Shown piece after piece: positions 8,246 to 16,344 of a DNA stretch of 64,000 nt (position 1 is its first letter; each line of letters begins with the position of its first letter). This DNA comes from Streptomyces spinoverrucosus (GTDB taxonomy: Bacteria > Actinomycetota > Actinomycetes > Streptomycetales > Streptomycetaceae): positions 1 through 64,000 of the forward strand of contig NZ_BJND01000030.1 of assembly GCF_006539505.1 (NCBI RefSeq), written 5' to 3'. Under the pieces are notes generated by a model, which searched no databases, was not told the DNA's origin, and was given only the letters and a program-made list of their open reading frames with translations. Position numbers and translations under genes: made by a program.

Positions 8246-9147
8246 CAGCGAACCGAGCTCGTACTGTTTTTCTGCTCGCCCACACCGGACGGCCCGCGGC
8301 CGTGCGCAGCGCCGAGCTGGTGGTCAAGGGACTGCTGCGGTCCGGGATCGGCGTGCGGGTGCTGGAGGCGGAGGCGCTTGATCTGCCGCTGCCGGACGAG
8401 GTGCAGCTGGTCAAGGAGGCGACTCCGCAGTGCCTCGACGGGTGCGAGCTGCTGATAGTGCTCGGCGGTGACGGGACGCTGCTGCGGGGCGCGGAGTTCG
8501 CGCGGGCGTCCGGGGTGCCGATGCTCGGCGTCAACCTCGGGCGGGTGGGGTTCCTCGCCGAGGCCGAGCGGGACGATCTGGACAAGGTCGTCGACCGGGT
8601 GGTGACGCGGGCGTACGAGGTCGAGGAGCGGATGACGGTCGACGTCGTCGTGCACAGCAACGGCGACATCGTGCACACCGACTGGGCGCTGAACGAGGCG
8701 GCGGTGCAGAAGGCTGGCGCCGAGAAGCTGTTGGAAGTGGTGCTGGAGATTGATGGGCGGCCGGTGACCGGGTTTGGGTGTGACGGGATTGTTCTCTCGA
8801 CGCCTACTGGGTCTACGGCGTATGCGTTTTCCGCGGGTGGGCCTGTGGTGTGGCCCGAGGTGGAGGCGTTGTTGATGGTGCCGATCAGTGCGCATGCGTT
8901 GTTCGCGAAGCCGTTGGTGACGTCGCCCGATTCGGTGCTTGCGGTGGAGGTTTTGCCGCATATTCCGCCGGGTGTGCTGTGGTGTGATGGGCGGCGGACT
9001 GTGGAGTTGCCGCCGGGGGCGCGGGTTGAGGTGCGGCGGGGGGCTGTGCCTGTGCGGCTTGCTCGGCTGCATCATGCTTCGTTCACGGATCGGCTGGTGG
9101 CCAAGTTTGCGTTGCCTGTTTCTGGGTGGCGGGGAGCGCCGCATTAG
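8242..9147 (+). CDS. ppnK: NAD kinase
   Basis: 301 residues, starting at TTG 8242 which overlaps the tlyA stop (TTGA). Motifs: LLAHTGRPAAV, GGDGTLLRGAEFAR (the GGDGT ATP/NAD site), the NE pair in ALNEAAVQKAG, and GDGIVLSTPTGSTAYAFSAGGP. It phosphorylates NAD to NADP. The last ~450 bp (from about 8700) use noticeably more T-ending and TTG codons than neighbouring genes. Operon position between tlyA and recN is conserved across actinobacteria. Confidence 0.94.
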   Translation: MTANRARTVFLLAHTGRPAAVRSAELVVKGLLRSGIGVRVLEAEALDLPLPDEVQLVKEATPQCLDGCELLIVLGGDGTLLRGAEFARASGVPMLGVNLGRVGFLAEAERDDLDKVVDRVVTRAYEVEERMTVDVVVHSNGDIVHTDWALNEAAVQKAGAEKLLEVVLEIDGRPVTGFGCDGIVLSTPTGSTAYAFSAGGPVVWPEVEALLMVPISAHALFAKPLVTSPDSVLAVEVLPHIPPGVLWCDGRRTVELPPGARVEVRRGAVPVRLARLHHASFTDRLVAKFALPVSGWRGAPH

Positions 9148-9185
9148 CTGATGCCGGTGGTCGAGTGCGGGTGGTGTGTGGTTTC

Positions 9186-9208
9186 TCGCGCAGTTCCCCG
9201 CGCCCCTT
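9186..9208 (+). repeat. Dispersed intergenic repeat, copy 1
   Basis: A 23-base core (begins tcgcgcagttccccgcgccc, then ctt) is identical to bases 60894-60916, and both copies are followed within a few bases by cccggcgtgca. It lies in the 124-bp gap between ppnK and recN. I recall this core as common in Streptomyces intergenic DNA; it is not an insertion sequence end that I recognise. Confidence 0.8.
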
Positions 9209-9271
9209 CCCGGCGTGCACTCGCGTGGGTGACATGGGTGGCCCGCGTGCACTTCTGCTCCCGGACCTCGT

Positions 9272-11014
9272 ATGGTCGTGTCCGTGTTGGAGGAGATGCG
9301 GATACGGTCGCTCGGAGTCATCGACGATGCCGTCGTCGAGCTGTCGCCGGGGTTCACCGCCGTCACCGGTGAGACGGGTGCGGGCAAGACCATGGTGGTC
9401 ACCAGCCTGGGGCTGTTGCTGGGTGGGCGGGCGGATCCGGCGCTCGTGCGGATCGGGGCCGGTAAGGCGGTCGTGGAGGGGCGGATCACCGTGCCCGCGG
9501 ACGCCTCGGTCGCCGTACGGGCCGAGGAGGCCGGGGCCGAGCTCGACGACGGGGCCCTGCTGATCAGCCGTACCGTTTCCGCCGAGGGGCGGTCCCGGGC
9601 GCATGTCGGCGGGCGGTCCGTGCCCGTGGGGGTGCTGGCCGAGCTGGCGGACGAGCTGGTGGCCGTGCACGGGCAGACCGATCAGCAGGGGCTGCTGAAG
9701 CTGTCGCGGCAGCGGCAGGCGCTCGACCGGTACGCCGGTGACGCGGTGGCCGGGCCGCTGGCCAAGTACTCCGAGGCCTACCGGCGGCTGCGGGCCGTCT
9801 CCGTCGAGCTCGAAGAGATCACCACGCGCGCGCGTGAGCGGGCTCAGGAAGCCGACATGCTGCGGTACGGGCTCGACGAGATCGCCGCCGTCGAGCCGCG
9901 GGCCGGGGAGGACGTGGAGCTCGCCGAGGAGGCCGAGCGGCTGGGGCATGCGGAGGCGCTGGCGTCCGCCGCCACGGCCGCTCATGTGGCGCTCGCGGGG
10001 AATCCCGAGGATCCCGAGGGCGTCGACGCCTCGACGCTCGTCGCGGGGGCGCATCGGGCGCTGGAGACCGTACGGTCGCACGACCCGGCGCTGGCGGCGC
10101 TCGCCGACCGGATCGGGGAGGTCGGGATCCTGCTGGGCGATGTGGCGGGCGAGTTGGCGGGGTACGCCGACGATCTGGACGCCGATCCCCTGCGGCTGGC
10201 GGCGGTCGAGGAGCGGCGGGCCGCGCTGACCGCGCTGACCCGGAAGTACGGCGAGGACATCAACGCCGTGCTCGCCTGGGCCGAGCAGGGCGCCGCGCGG
10301 CTCACCGAGCTCGACGGCGACGACGAGCGGATCGGGGAGCTGACCGCCGAGCGGGACGCGCTGCGGGCCGAACTGGGTGGGCTGGCGCAGGCGCTGACGG
10401 ACGCGCGGAGGGACGCGGCCGAGCGGTTCGCGGCCGCTGTGACCGCCGAGCTGGCGTCGCTCGCCATGCCGCACGCGCGCGTGTCGTTCGCCATCCGGCA
10501 GACCGAGGACCCGGAGGGCGTCGAGGTCGGCGGCCGCCCGGTGGCGTACGGGCCGTCGGGTGCCGACGAGGTCGAGCTGCTGCTGGCGCCCCACCCGGGT
10601 GCGCCGCCGCGGCCCATCGCCAAGGGCGCGTCCGGCGGTGAGCTGTCGCGCGTGATGCTGGCCGTGGAGGTCGTGTTCGCGGGGACGGATCCGGTGCCGA
10701 CGTACCTCTTCGACGAGGTGGACGCCGGCGTGGGTGGCAAGGCCGCGGTGGAGATCGGGCGGCGGCTGGCACGGCTGGCGAAGACCGCGCAGGTCGTCGT
10801 GGTGACGCACCTGCCGCAGGTGGCGGCCTTCGCGGACCGGCAGTTGCTGGTCGAGAAGACCAACGACGGGTCGGTGACAAGGTCCGGCGTGAAGGTGCTG
10901 GAGGGCGAGGACCGGATCCGGGAGCTGTCCCGGATGCTGGCCGGTCAGGAGGACTCTCAGACGGCGCGGGCGCATGCGGAGGAGCTGCTGGAGACCGCTC
11001 GGGCGGACGGGTAG
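9272..11014 (+). CDS. recN: DNA repair protein RecN
   Basis: 580 residues. An SMC-like ATPase: Walker A GETGAGKTMV near residue 35, a central coiled-coil region rich in Glu/Ala/Arg (about 165-370), then ABC signature KGASGGELSRVMLA and Walker B TYLFDEVDAGVGG. It acts in double-strand break repair and recombination. ATG 9272 is used; an in-frame GTG lies two codons on. No LexA-like box is obvious in its short upstream gap, unlike dnaE2 in this window. Confidence 0.95.
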   Translation: MVVSVLEEMRIRSLGVIDDAVVELSPGFTAVTGETGAGKTMVVTSLGLLLGGRADPALVRIGAGKAVVEGRITVPADASVAVRAEEAGAELDDGALLISRTVSAEGRSRAHVGGRSVPVGVLAELADELVAVHGQTDQQGLLKLSRQRQALDRYAGDAVAGPLAKYSEAYRRLRAVSVELEEITTRARERAQEADMLRYGLDEIAAVEPRAGEDVELAEEAERLGHAEALASAATAAHVALAGNPEDPEGVDASTLVAGAHRALETVRSHDPALAALADRIGEVGILLGDVAGELAGYADDLDADPLRLAAVEERRAALTALTRKYGEDINAVLAWAEQGAARLTELDGDDERIGELTAERDALRAELGGLAQALTDARRDAAERFAAAVTAELASLAMPHARVSFAIRQTEDPEGVEVGGRPVAYGPSGADEVELLLAPHPGAPPRPIAKGASGGELSRVMLAVEVVFAGTDPVPTYLFDEVDAGVGGKAAVEIGRRLARLAKTAQVVVVTHLPQVAAFADRQLLVEKTNDGSVTRSGVKVLEGEDRIRELSRMLAGQEDSQTARAHAEELLETARADG

Positions 11015-11033
11015 CAGGTCGTACGGTAGTGCG

Positions 11034-11798
11034 ATGATCACCCGTCTCCGTCGCACGCCGAGGACCACCTCTCTCGCGGTCACCGCCGCCCTCACCCGCG
11101 CCGCCCTCACCGTCCTGCGCAGCACCGCCCCCGGCGGCCGTGAGCGCTGGGAGCGGAAGAACTACGCCGGACGGACCGTCGAGTTGTACGCCGGTCCGGC
11201 CACCGCCCTCGCCACGGCCGTCGGCGTCGGACGGGTGAGCCCGCTCGCCGGGGCCGCCCTGGTCGCCGTCGGCGCCTGTGGGGCGTACGACGACGTGGCC
11301 GGGGATCACCGGCGCGGCTTCCGGGCGCATCTGGCGGCGTTGCGGGAGGGGGAGGTCACCAGCGGGGCCGTCAAGCTGGTCGGGATCTCCGCTGCGGGGC
11401 TGCTCGCGGGCGCCGCGCTCAAGGAGCGGCCGCTCGACAAGGTGCTGGCGGGGATCGTGATCGCCGGGGCCGCGCATGTCGTCAACCTGGTGGATGTGCG
11501 GCCGGGGAGGGCCGCCGGGGCGGTCGTCGCGCTCGCGGCGCCCGGGCTGCTGCGCAAGGGGCCCGGGGCGGCGGAGTTGGCCGCCGTCGCCATGGGGGCG
11601 GCCGGGGCCGTGCTGCCGGACGATCTCGGGGAGCGCGTGATGATCGGGGACACGGGCGCGCATGCGCTGGGTGCCGCCCTCGGGGCGGCTGTCGTCGCGG
11701 CCAACGGGCGGGTCGGGCTGGTCGCGCATGCGGCCGGCGTCGTGGTCGCGGCGGTGTGCGGGGACCGGGTGAGTGGGCTTGCGAGGTCACTCGGGTGA
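11034..11798 (+). CDS. Short MraY/WecA-like polyprenyl-phosphate sugar-1-phosphate transferase homologue
   Basis: 254 residues, multi-span membrane protein. It keeps the spacing of prenyl-phosphate transferase (PNPT) motifs: RKNYAGRTVELYAG (residues 41-54, like the NxxG block), GAYDDVAGD with Asp86-Asp87, Lys114 in GAVKLVG, NLVD at 151-154, and GDTGAHALGA at 205-214. This is shorter than MraY or WecA (about 340-360 residues), and the DGxDGL half of the usual NxxNxxDGxDGL motif reads VRPGRAA here, so activity is uncertain. It sits between recN and a GT4 glycosyltransferase, which supports a lipid-linked sugar role by inference. Confidence 0.7.
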   Translation: MITRLRRTPRTTSLAVTAALTRAALTVLRSTAPGGRERWERKNYAGRTVELYAGPATALATAVGVGRVSPLAGAALVAVGACGAYDDVAGDHRRGFRAHLAALREGEVTSGAVKLVGISAAGLLAGAALKERPLDKVLAGIVIAGAAHVVNLVDVRPGRAAGAVVALAAPGLLRKGPGAAELAAVAMGAAGAVLPDDLGERVMIGDTGAHALGAALGAAVVAANGRVGLVAHAAGVVVAAVCGDRVSGLARSLG

Positions 11799-12012
11799 GT
11801 GACGTCGGGCGGCGCGTTGCCCCGGCGTGCGGGAGCGTGTGATCTCCGGCGTTGCCGGAACGGCCGTACCTCCTGGCATCCTTGGGCGAGTGCGCGGAGG
11901 ACGTCGCGCGGCGCACCCCCTCCGCCGCATCCTTCTGTACGTTTCTCCGTGACCGTCGTGAACCGTCGTCACCGTCCGACGCCGAACCGCCGAACCCAGG
12001 AGCCCCGGCCAC

Positions 12013-13149
12013 GTGACCCCCGTGAGCAGCCACTCTCCGCACGGCCAGTCGACGCTGCGCACCGTGCAGGTGCTGGGCGGAGGCAACGCCGGCAGCAGCG
12101 CGCACGTGCGCTCGCTGGCCGCGGGGCTCGTCGCGCGGGGCGTGCGGGTCACGGTGTGCGCCCCCGTCGAGGCGGATCGCACCTACGACTTCAGCGGGGC
12201 CGGCGCCGAGCACGTGCACGTGCCGCGCAGCAGCGACCCGGGGTCGGTGGCGGCGCTGCGCGCCGCGTGCACGGGCGCCGACCTGGTGCACGCGCACGGG
12301 CTGCACGCCTCGTTCCGGGCCGCGCTCGCCCTGGCCGGACGGAGCACCCCGCTGATCGTCACCTGGCACAACCGCGCCCACGCCGAGGGGGCGCGCGCCC
12401 ACTTTCTGCGCATGCTGGAGCGCCGGGTGGTGCGGGCGGCCGCCGTGGTGCTCGGCACCACCTCCGATCTCGTCGACCGGGCACGGAAGGCGGGTGCGCG
12501 CGACGCACGGCTCGCCGCGATCGCCCTGCCCGGGCACCGCACGCCCGCCGAGCCCGACGAGCCCGACCTCGCGCGCCCCAAGATCCGGGCCGAACTCGGC
12601 GCCATCGGACGCCCGTTGCTGATGGCCGTCGGCTCCCTCGACCCGCGGCGCGGCTACGACGTCCTGCTCGCCGCCGCCCGCGCCTGGCGTGGGCTCGATC
12701 CCGTGCCGCTGGTCGCCATCGCGGGCGAGGGGCCGTTGCGCACGGCGTTGCAGCGCCGGATCGAGGAGGAGGGGCTGCCGGTGCGGCTCATCGGCCGCCG
12801 CGACGACGTGGGTGAGCTGCTCGCCGCCGCCGATCTGGCACTGCTGCCGAGCCGGTGGGAGTCGCGGTCACTGCTGGCCCAGGAGGCCCTGCACGCGCGC
12901 GTGCCGCTGGTCGCCACCGCCGTCGGCGGTGTGCCCGAACTCGTCGGCGACGCGGCCGAACTCGTCCCGCCCGGGGACGCGGAGGCGTTCGCCACCGCCG
13001 TCGTACGGCTGCTCGGCGACCCCGAGCGGCGGGAGCTGCTGGCGGAGAAGGGGCTGCGGCAGGCGGCGACCTGGCCGACCGAGGACGAGACGGTCGCCCA
13101 AGTGCTCAGCGTGTACGACGAGTTGACGCAGCCCCGGCCGCTGATCTGA
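12013..13149 (+). CDS. GT4-family glycosyltransferase
   Basis: 378 residues; GT-B fold. The N-terminal domain opens with VQVLGGGNAGSSAHVRSLAAGL and contains LVHAHGLHASF; the C-terminal nucleotide-sugar domain has AVGSLDPRRGYDVLLAAA, VAIAGEGPLR and an E-x7-E motif in WESRSLLAQEA followed by ATAVGGVPELVGD. Retaining transfer of a sugar from an NDP- or GDP-donor is expected; the acceptor is unknown. GTG 12013 is preceded by aggag. Its neighbour is the MraY-like protein, 214 bp upstream. Confidence 0.88.
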   Translation: MTPVSSHSPHGQSTLRTVQVLGGGNAGSSAHVRSLAAGLVARGVRVTVCAPVEADRTYDFSGAGAEHVHVPRSSDPGSVAALRAACTGADLVHAHGLHASFRAALALAGRSTPLIVTWHNRAHAEGARAHFLRMLERRVVRAAAVVLGTTSDLVDRARKAGARDARLAAIALPGHRTPAEPDEPDLARPKIRAELGAIGRPLLMAVGSLDPRRGYDVLLAAARAWRGLDPVPLVAIAGEGPLRTALQRRIEEEGLPVRLIGRRDDVGELLAAADLALLPSRWESRSLLAQEALHARVPLVATAVGGVPELVGDAAELVPPGDAEAFATAVVRLLGDPERRELLAEKGLRQAATWPTEDETVAQVLSVYDELTQPRPLI

Positions 13150-13164
13150 CCCGATGCCGCTGAT

Positions 13165-14823
13165 CTAGCCGATGCCGCTGCCCTGACCGACGTGCCTGCG
13201 GGCCCGCAGGGCGAGGCTCAACGCCAGCACCGTCTGCGGGTCGTCGAGGTCGGTGCCCAGCAACTCACCGATGCGGGCGAGGCGGTTGTACAGCGTCTGC
13301 CGGTTGAGGTGCAGCTCGCGGGCCGTCTCCGCCTTGCGTCCGGCGTGCGCGAGATAGGTCTCCAGGGTGGGCAGCAGCGGCGGCTTGGCACGGCTGTCGT
13401 GGTCCCGGACCGGACCGATCGCCCGGTCCACGAAGGCGGCCAGATCGGGATGGTCCCGCAACCGCCACAGCAACAGGTCGATGTCCAGCCGGCGGGCGTC
13501 GTACCAGGGCCGGTCCGTGAGCCCCTGCGCGGCGGTCGCCGTCTCCGCCGCGTGCCGCAGCCCCGCCGACGCCGCCGCCCAGCCGCCGGCCACCCCGACG
13601 ACCACGACCGGCGGCTGCGCCCCCGGACGCTGCATCCCGGCCCGCTCCACCCCGGCCCGCAGCGCCGCCGCGACCCGGTCGGCGACCGCCGAGCGCTCCG
13701 ACTCCGAACGCAGGCCGAGCAGCACCAGGACGCGGCCCTCCACCGGTCGTACGCCGAGCAGGACAGGCACGCCCACCGAGGCCAGCTCCTCCGAGACGGC
13801 GCGTGCCAGCACCGCCCAGCCGCCGCCCGGCGCCAGCGCGTCGCCCAGCCGCATGACCACCGGCAGCAACGGGCTGCCGCCCGGTTTGAAGCCCAGCACG
13901 CGCGCTTGCGCCGGGGCGTCCTCGGCGGTGATCCGGCCCTCGGCCAGGTCGGTCAGGAAGTCGCCGCGGCCGCGCGCGGCCAGCTCCTCCTCCTGGCGGG
14001 CCTGCATCAGCACCACGGCCAGGATGCCCGCGGTCCGCTCGGCGGCGATCCGGTGCACCGGCGCGAGCGGCGCGCGCACCGGCAGCAGCACCAGCCTCGC
14101 CCGCACCGAGCCAGTGCCGGGGCCCGTGCCCGGGCCGCTGCCCGGCACGTCCACCAGCACCGACCCGGCCGGCGGGGCGTCCTTGTGCTGGCCGCGCAGC
14201 CCCTCCCACACCTGGAGCGGTTCCGCGCCTTCAGGCCCGGCCCCGGCGGCGTACAGCAGCTGGCCGTCGGTGGTCTCCAGGAAGACCGGGTTGCCGCTGA
14301 AGTCGGCCAGGATGCCGAGGACCTGCGGGATGCCGCCACCGCCCAGCAGGGCCTCCGTGCAGCGGCGGTGCACCTCCTCGGCGCGCTGGAGCAGCGCGTA
14401 GTGGCCGTTGACGATCTCGGTGTGGATCTCCTCGGTGACCGTCACGAACGGCACCTCGCGGTGCAGCTGGACCAGCGGCAGCCCGGCCGTGCGGGCCGTC
14501 TCGACCAGGGCGGCGGGCAGCCGGGTGAAGCGGGGGCCGAGCTCGACGACCAGGGCCGCGATACCGCGCTCGGCCAGGGTGCGGACGAACGCGCGCTGGT
14601 CCGCGGGGCGGGTGCCGAGGCCGTACCCCGTGGTCAGCAGCAGTTCTCCGCCCTTCAGCAGCGAGGCGATGTTCGGCACCTCGCCCGCGTGCACCCAGCG
14701 CACGGTCCGCTGCAGCCGCTCCGCACCCGCGAGCACCTCGGGGAGCCCGCTGCGCAGGCCGGGCAGCTCCAGCGCCCGTTGAACGGTGATCCCGGCGCCC
14801 GTGCTGTCGAATCGGCTGTCCAT
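13165..14823 (-). CDS. PucR-family transcriptional regulator
   Basis: 552 residues. The N-terminal PucR domain (about 12-130) reads TVQRALELPGLRSGLPEVLAGAERLQRTVRWVHAGEVPN...LLKGGELLLTTG, followed by a GGDEF-like central region and a C-terminal helix-turn-helix LETYLAHAGRKAETARELHLNRQTLYNRLARI (HTH_30). Relatives regulate purine, GABA or amino-acid catabolism. The only adjacent co-directional genes are the FAD oxidase and GH15 gene, which are possible but unproven targets. Confidence 0.9.
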   Translation of the reverse strand: MDSRFDSTGAGITVQRALELPGLRSGLPEVLAGAERLQRTVRWVHAGEVPNIASLLKGGELLLTTGYGLGTRPADQRAFVRTLAERGIAALVVELGPRFTRLPAALVETARTAGLPLVQLHREVPFVTVTEEIHTEIVNGHYALLQRAEEVHRRCTEALLGGGGIPQVLGILADFSGNPVFLETTDGQLLYAAGAGPEGAEPLQVWEGLRGQHKDAPPAGSVLVDVPGSGPGTGPGTGSVRARLVLLPVRAPLAPVHRIAAERTAGILAVVLMQARQEEELAARGRGDFLTDLAEGRITAEDAPAQARVLGFKPGGSPLLPVVMRLGDALAPGGGWAVLARAVSEELASVGVPVLLGVRPVEGRVLVLLGLRSESERSAVADRVAAALRAGVERAGMQRPGAQPPVVVVGVAGGWAAASAGLRHAAETATAAQGLTDRPWYDARRLDIDLLLWRLRDHPDLAAFVDRAIGPVRDHDSRAKPPLLPTLETYLAHAGRKAETARELHLNRQTLYNRLARIGELLGTDLDDPQTVLALSLALRARRHVGQGSGIG

Positions 14824-14900
14824 GCAGCGGACGCTACCTGCGCGGACGGCTCGGTGACAGTTCCGGGGGGAGCACGGAGACGATCACGTGCCCGCCAGGC

Positions 14901-16277
14901 CTACAGGGGCCTGATGTTGTGGTTGAAGCGGAAGACGTTGTCCGGGTCGTAGCGCCGCTTCACCACGCCCAGCCGCCACATGTTGTGCGGGCCCAGTCCG
15001 GCCCGTACCCGGTCCCGTCCCTCGTCGCCGACGAAGTTGAGGTTGACCGCGCCGGTGCTCCACGGCCGGACGGCGGCGCGGACGTCCCGCACCCAGCCCA
15101 TGCACCGCTCGTCGTCCGCCGGGTCCGTCCAGTGACCGAAGGGATGCACGGCCCAGGCCGCGTTCCGGTACGGCACCGGGTGGTCGGCCGGGGCGTCGGC
15201 GACTGCGCCGCCCAGCGGGAACAGCAGGTACCGGGTGCCGGTCGGCGCGGGCAGGGTGTCCGCGAGGGCGCAGAAGACGTCCACGAAGTCGTCCGGCGCG
15301 CCGGACAGATACTCCGCCGACCAGTGGTTGCGCAGGCCGGGCGGGGCATCGAGCAGGCACTGGACGTCGGCGTACGGGACGGCGGTGACGACCTCCGACT
15401 CGTGCGGCAGCGCCAGCAGCGGCTCGGCCAGCTTGCGCAGGTCCTCCTCGGAGCCCGCGTACGTCAGCAGCACACAGCACAGCAGCCTGCCGACCAGCGA
15501 CGCCGGTACGAACTCGGCGGCCGGGCCGGTCCGGCAGACGACGGCTCCACTCGCCTCCAGTGGGCCGGAGCCGATGACCTCCCGGTAGGTGCGGATCGCC
15601 TCGCGGGCGTGCTCCGGGAGGTACAGCACGCGGGCGAGGGCGAACTCCGGCACCTCGTACAGCTTCAGGGTGAGGGCGGTGGCGATGCCGAAGTTGCCGC
15701 CGCCGCCGTGCAAGGCCCAGAACAGCTCCGGGTTTTCGTCGGCGTTCGCGTGCATCCGCTCGCCGGTCGCGGTGACCAGCTCGACGCCGAGCAGGTTGTC
15801 GGCGGCGAGGCCGCAGGAGCGCTCCAGCCAGCCGCTGCCGCCGCCCAGCACAAAGCCGGCGACGCCGGTGGTGGAGGCCCGGGCGCCGGTGGTCGCCAGG
15901 CCGTACGGCTGGGTCGCGCGGTCCAGCCGGCTCATGGTGGCGCCGCCCTCGACGCGGACCGCCTCGGCCGCGGGGTCGACGGTCACGCCGTGCATCCGGC
16001 GCAGATCGACGACCAGCCCGGCGTCGTTCGTCCCCATGCCCGCGACGCTGTGCCCGCCACCGCGCACCGCGATGTTGAGGTCCAGCTCCCGGGCGAACCG
16101 CACCGCCCGGACGACGTCGGCCTCGTGCGCGCACTGCGCGATCACGGCGGGCCGCCGGTCGATCATGGCGTTGAAGACGGCCCGGGCCGCGTCGTATCCC
16201 GGATCCCACGGCGCGAACACATCGCCGTCGAGATCCTCGCGAAGCTCGACGAGGGCAGTGTGCGCCTTGGAGGACAT
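14901..16277 (-). CDS. FAD-linked oxidase (PCMH/BBE type)
   Basis: 458 residues. A PCMH FAD-binding domain with the RGGGHSVAG block (His that usually carries covalent FAD), GGGSGWLERSCGLAADNLLGVELVTATGE and HGGGGNFGIATALTLKLY, then the BBE C-terminus RRYDPDNVFRFNHNIRP. This architecture is shared by 6-hydroxynicotine oxidase, reticuline-oxidase-like and secondary-metabolite oxidases; the substrate cannot be read. There is no signal peptide. The palindrome cccttcccgggaaggg lies immediately upstream of its start (about 16284-16299). Confidence 0.88.
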   Translation of the reverse strand: MSSKAHTALVELREDLDGDVFAPWDPGYDAARAVFNAMIDRRPAVIAQCAHEADVVRAVRFARELDLNIAVRGGGHSVAGMGTNDAGLVVDLRRMHGVTVDPAAEAVRVEGGATMSRLDRATQPYGLATTGARASTTGVAGFVLGGGSGWLERSCGLAADNLLGVELVTATGERMHANADENPELFWALHGGGGNFGIATALTLKLYEVPEFALARVLYLPEHAREAIRTYREVIGSGPLEASGAVVCRTGPAAEFVPASLVGRLLCCVLLTYAGSEEDLRKLAEPLLALPHESEVVTAVPYADVQCLLDAPPGLRNHWSAEYLSGAPDDFVDVFCALADTLPAPTGTRYLLFPLGGAVADAPADHPVPYRNAAWAVHPFGHWTDPADDERCMGWVRDVRAAVRPWSTGAVNLNFVGDEGRDRVRAGLGPHNMWRLGVVKRRYDPDNVFRFNHNIRPL

Positions 16278-16344
16278 GACCGCCCCCTTCCCGGGAAGGG
16301 CAGGTGAGCTTCCAGCCTAGGCGGGCCCGGCCCTCACAGCCTGC

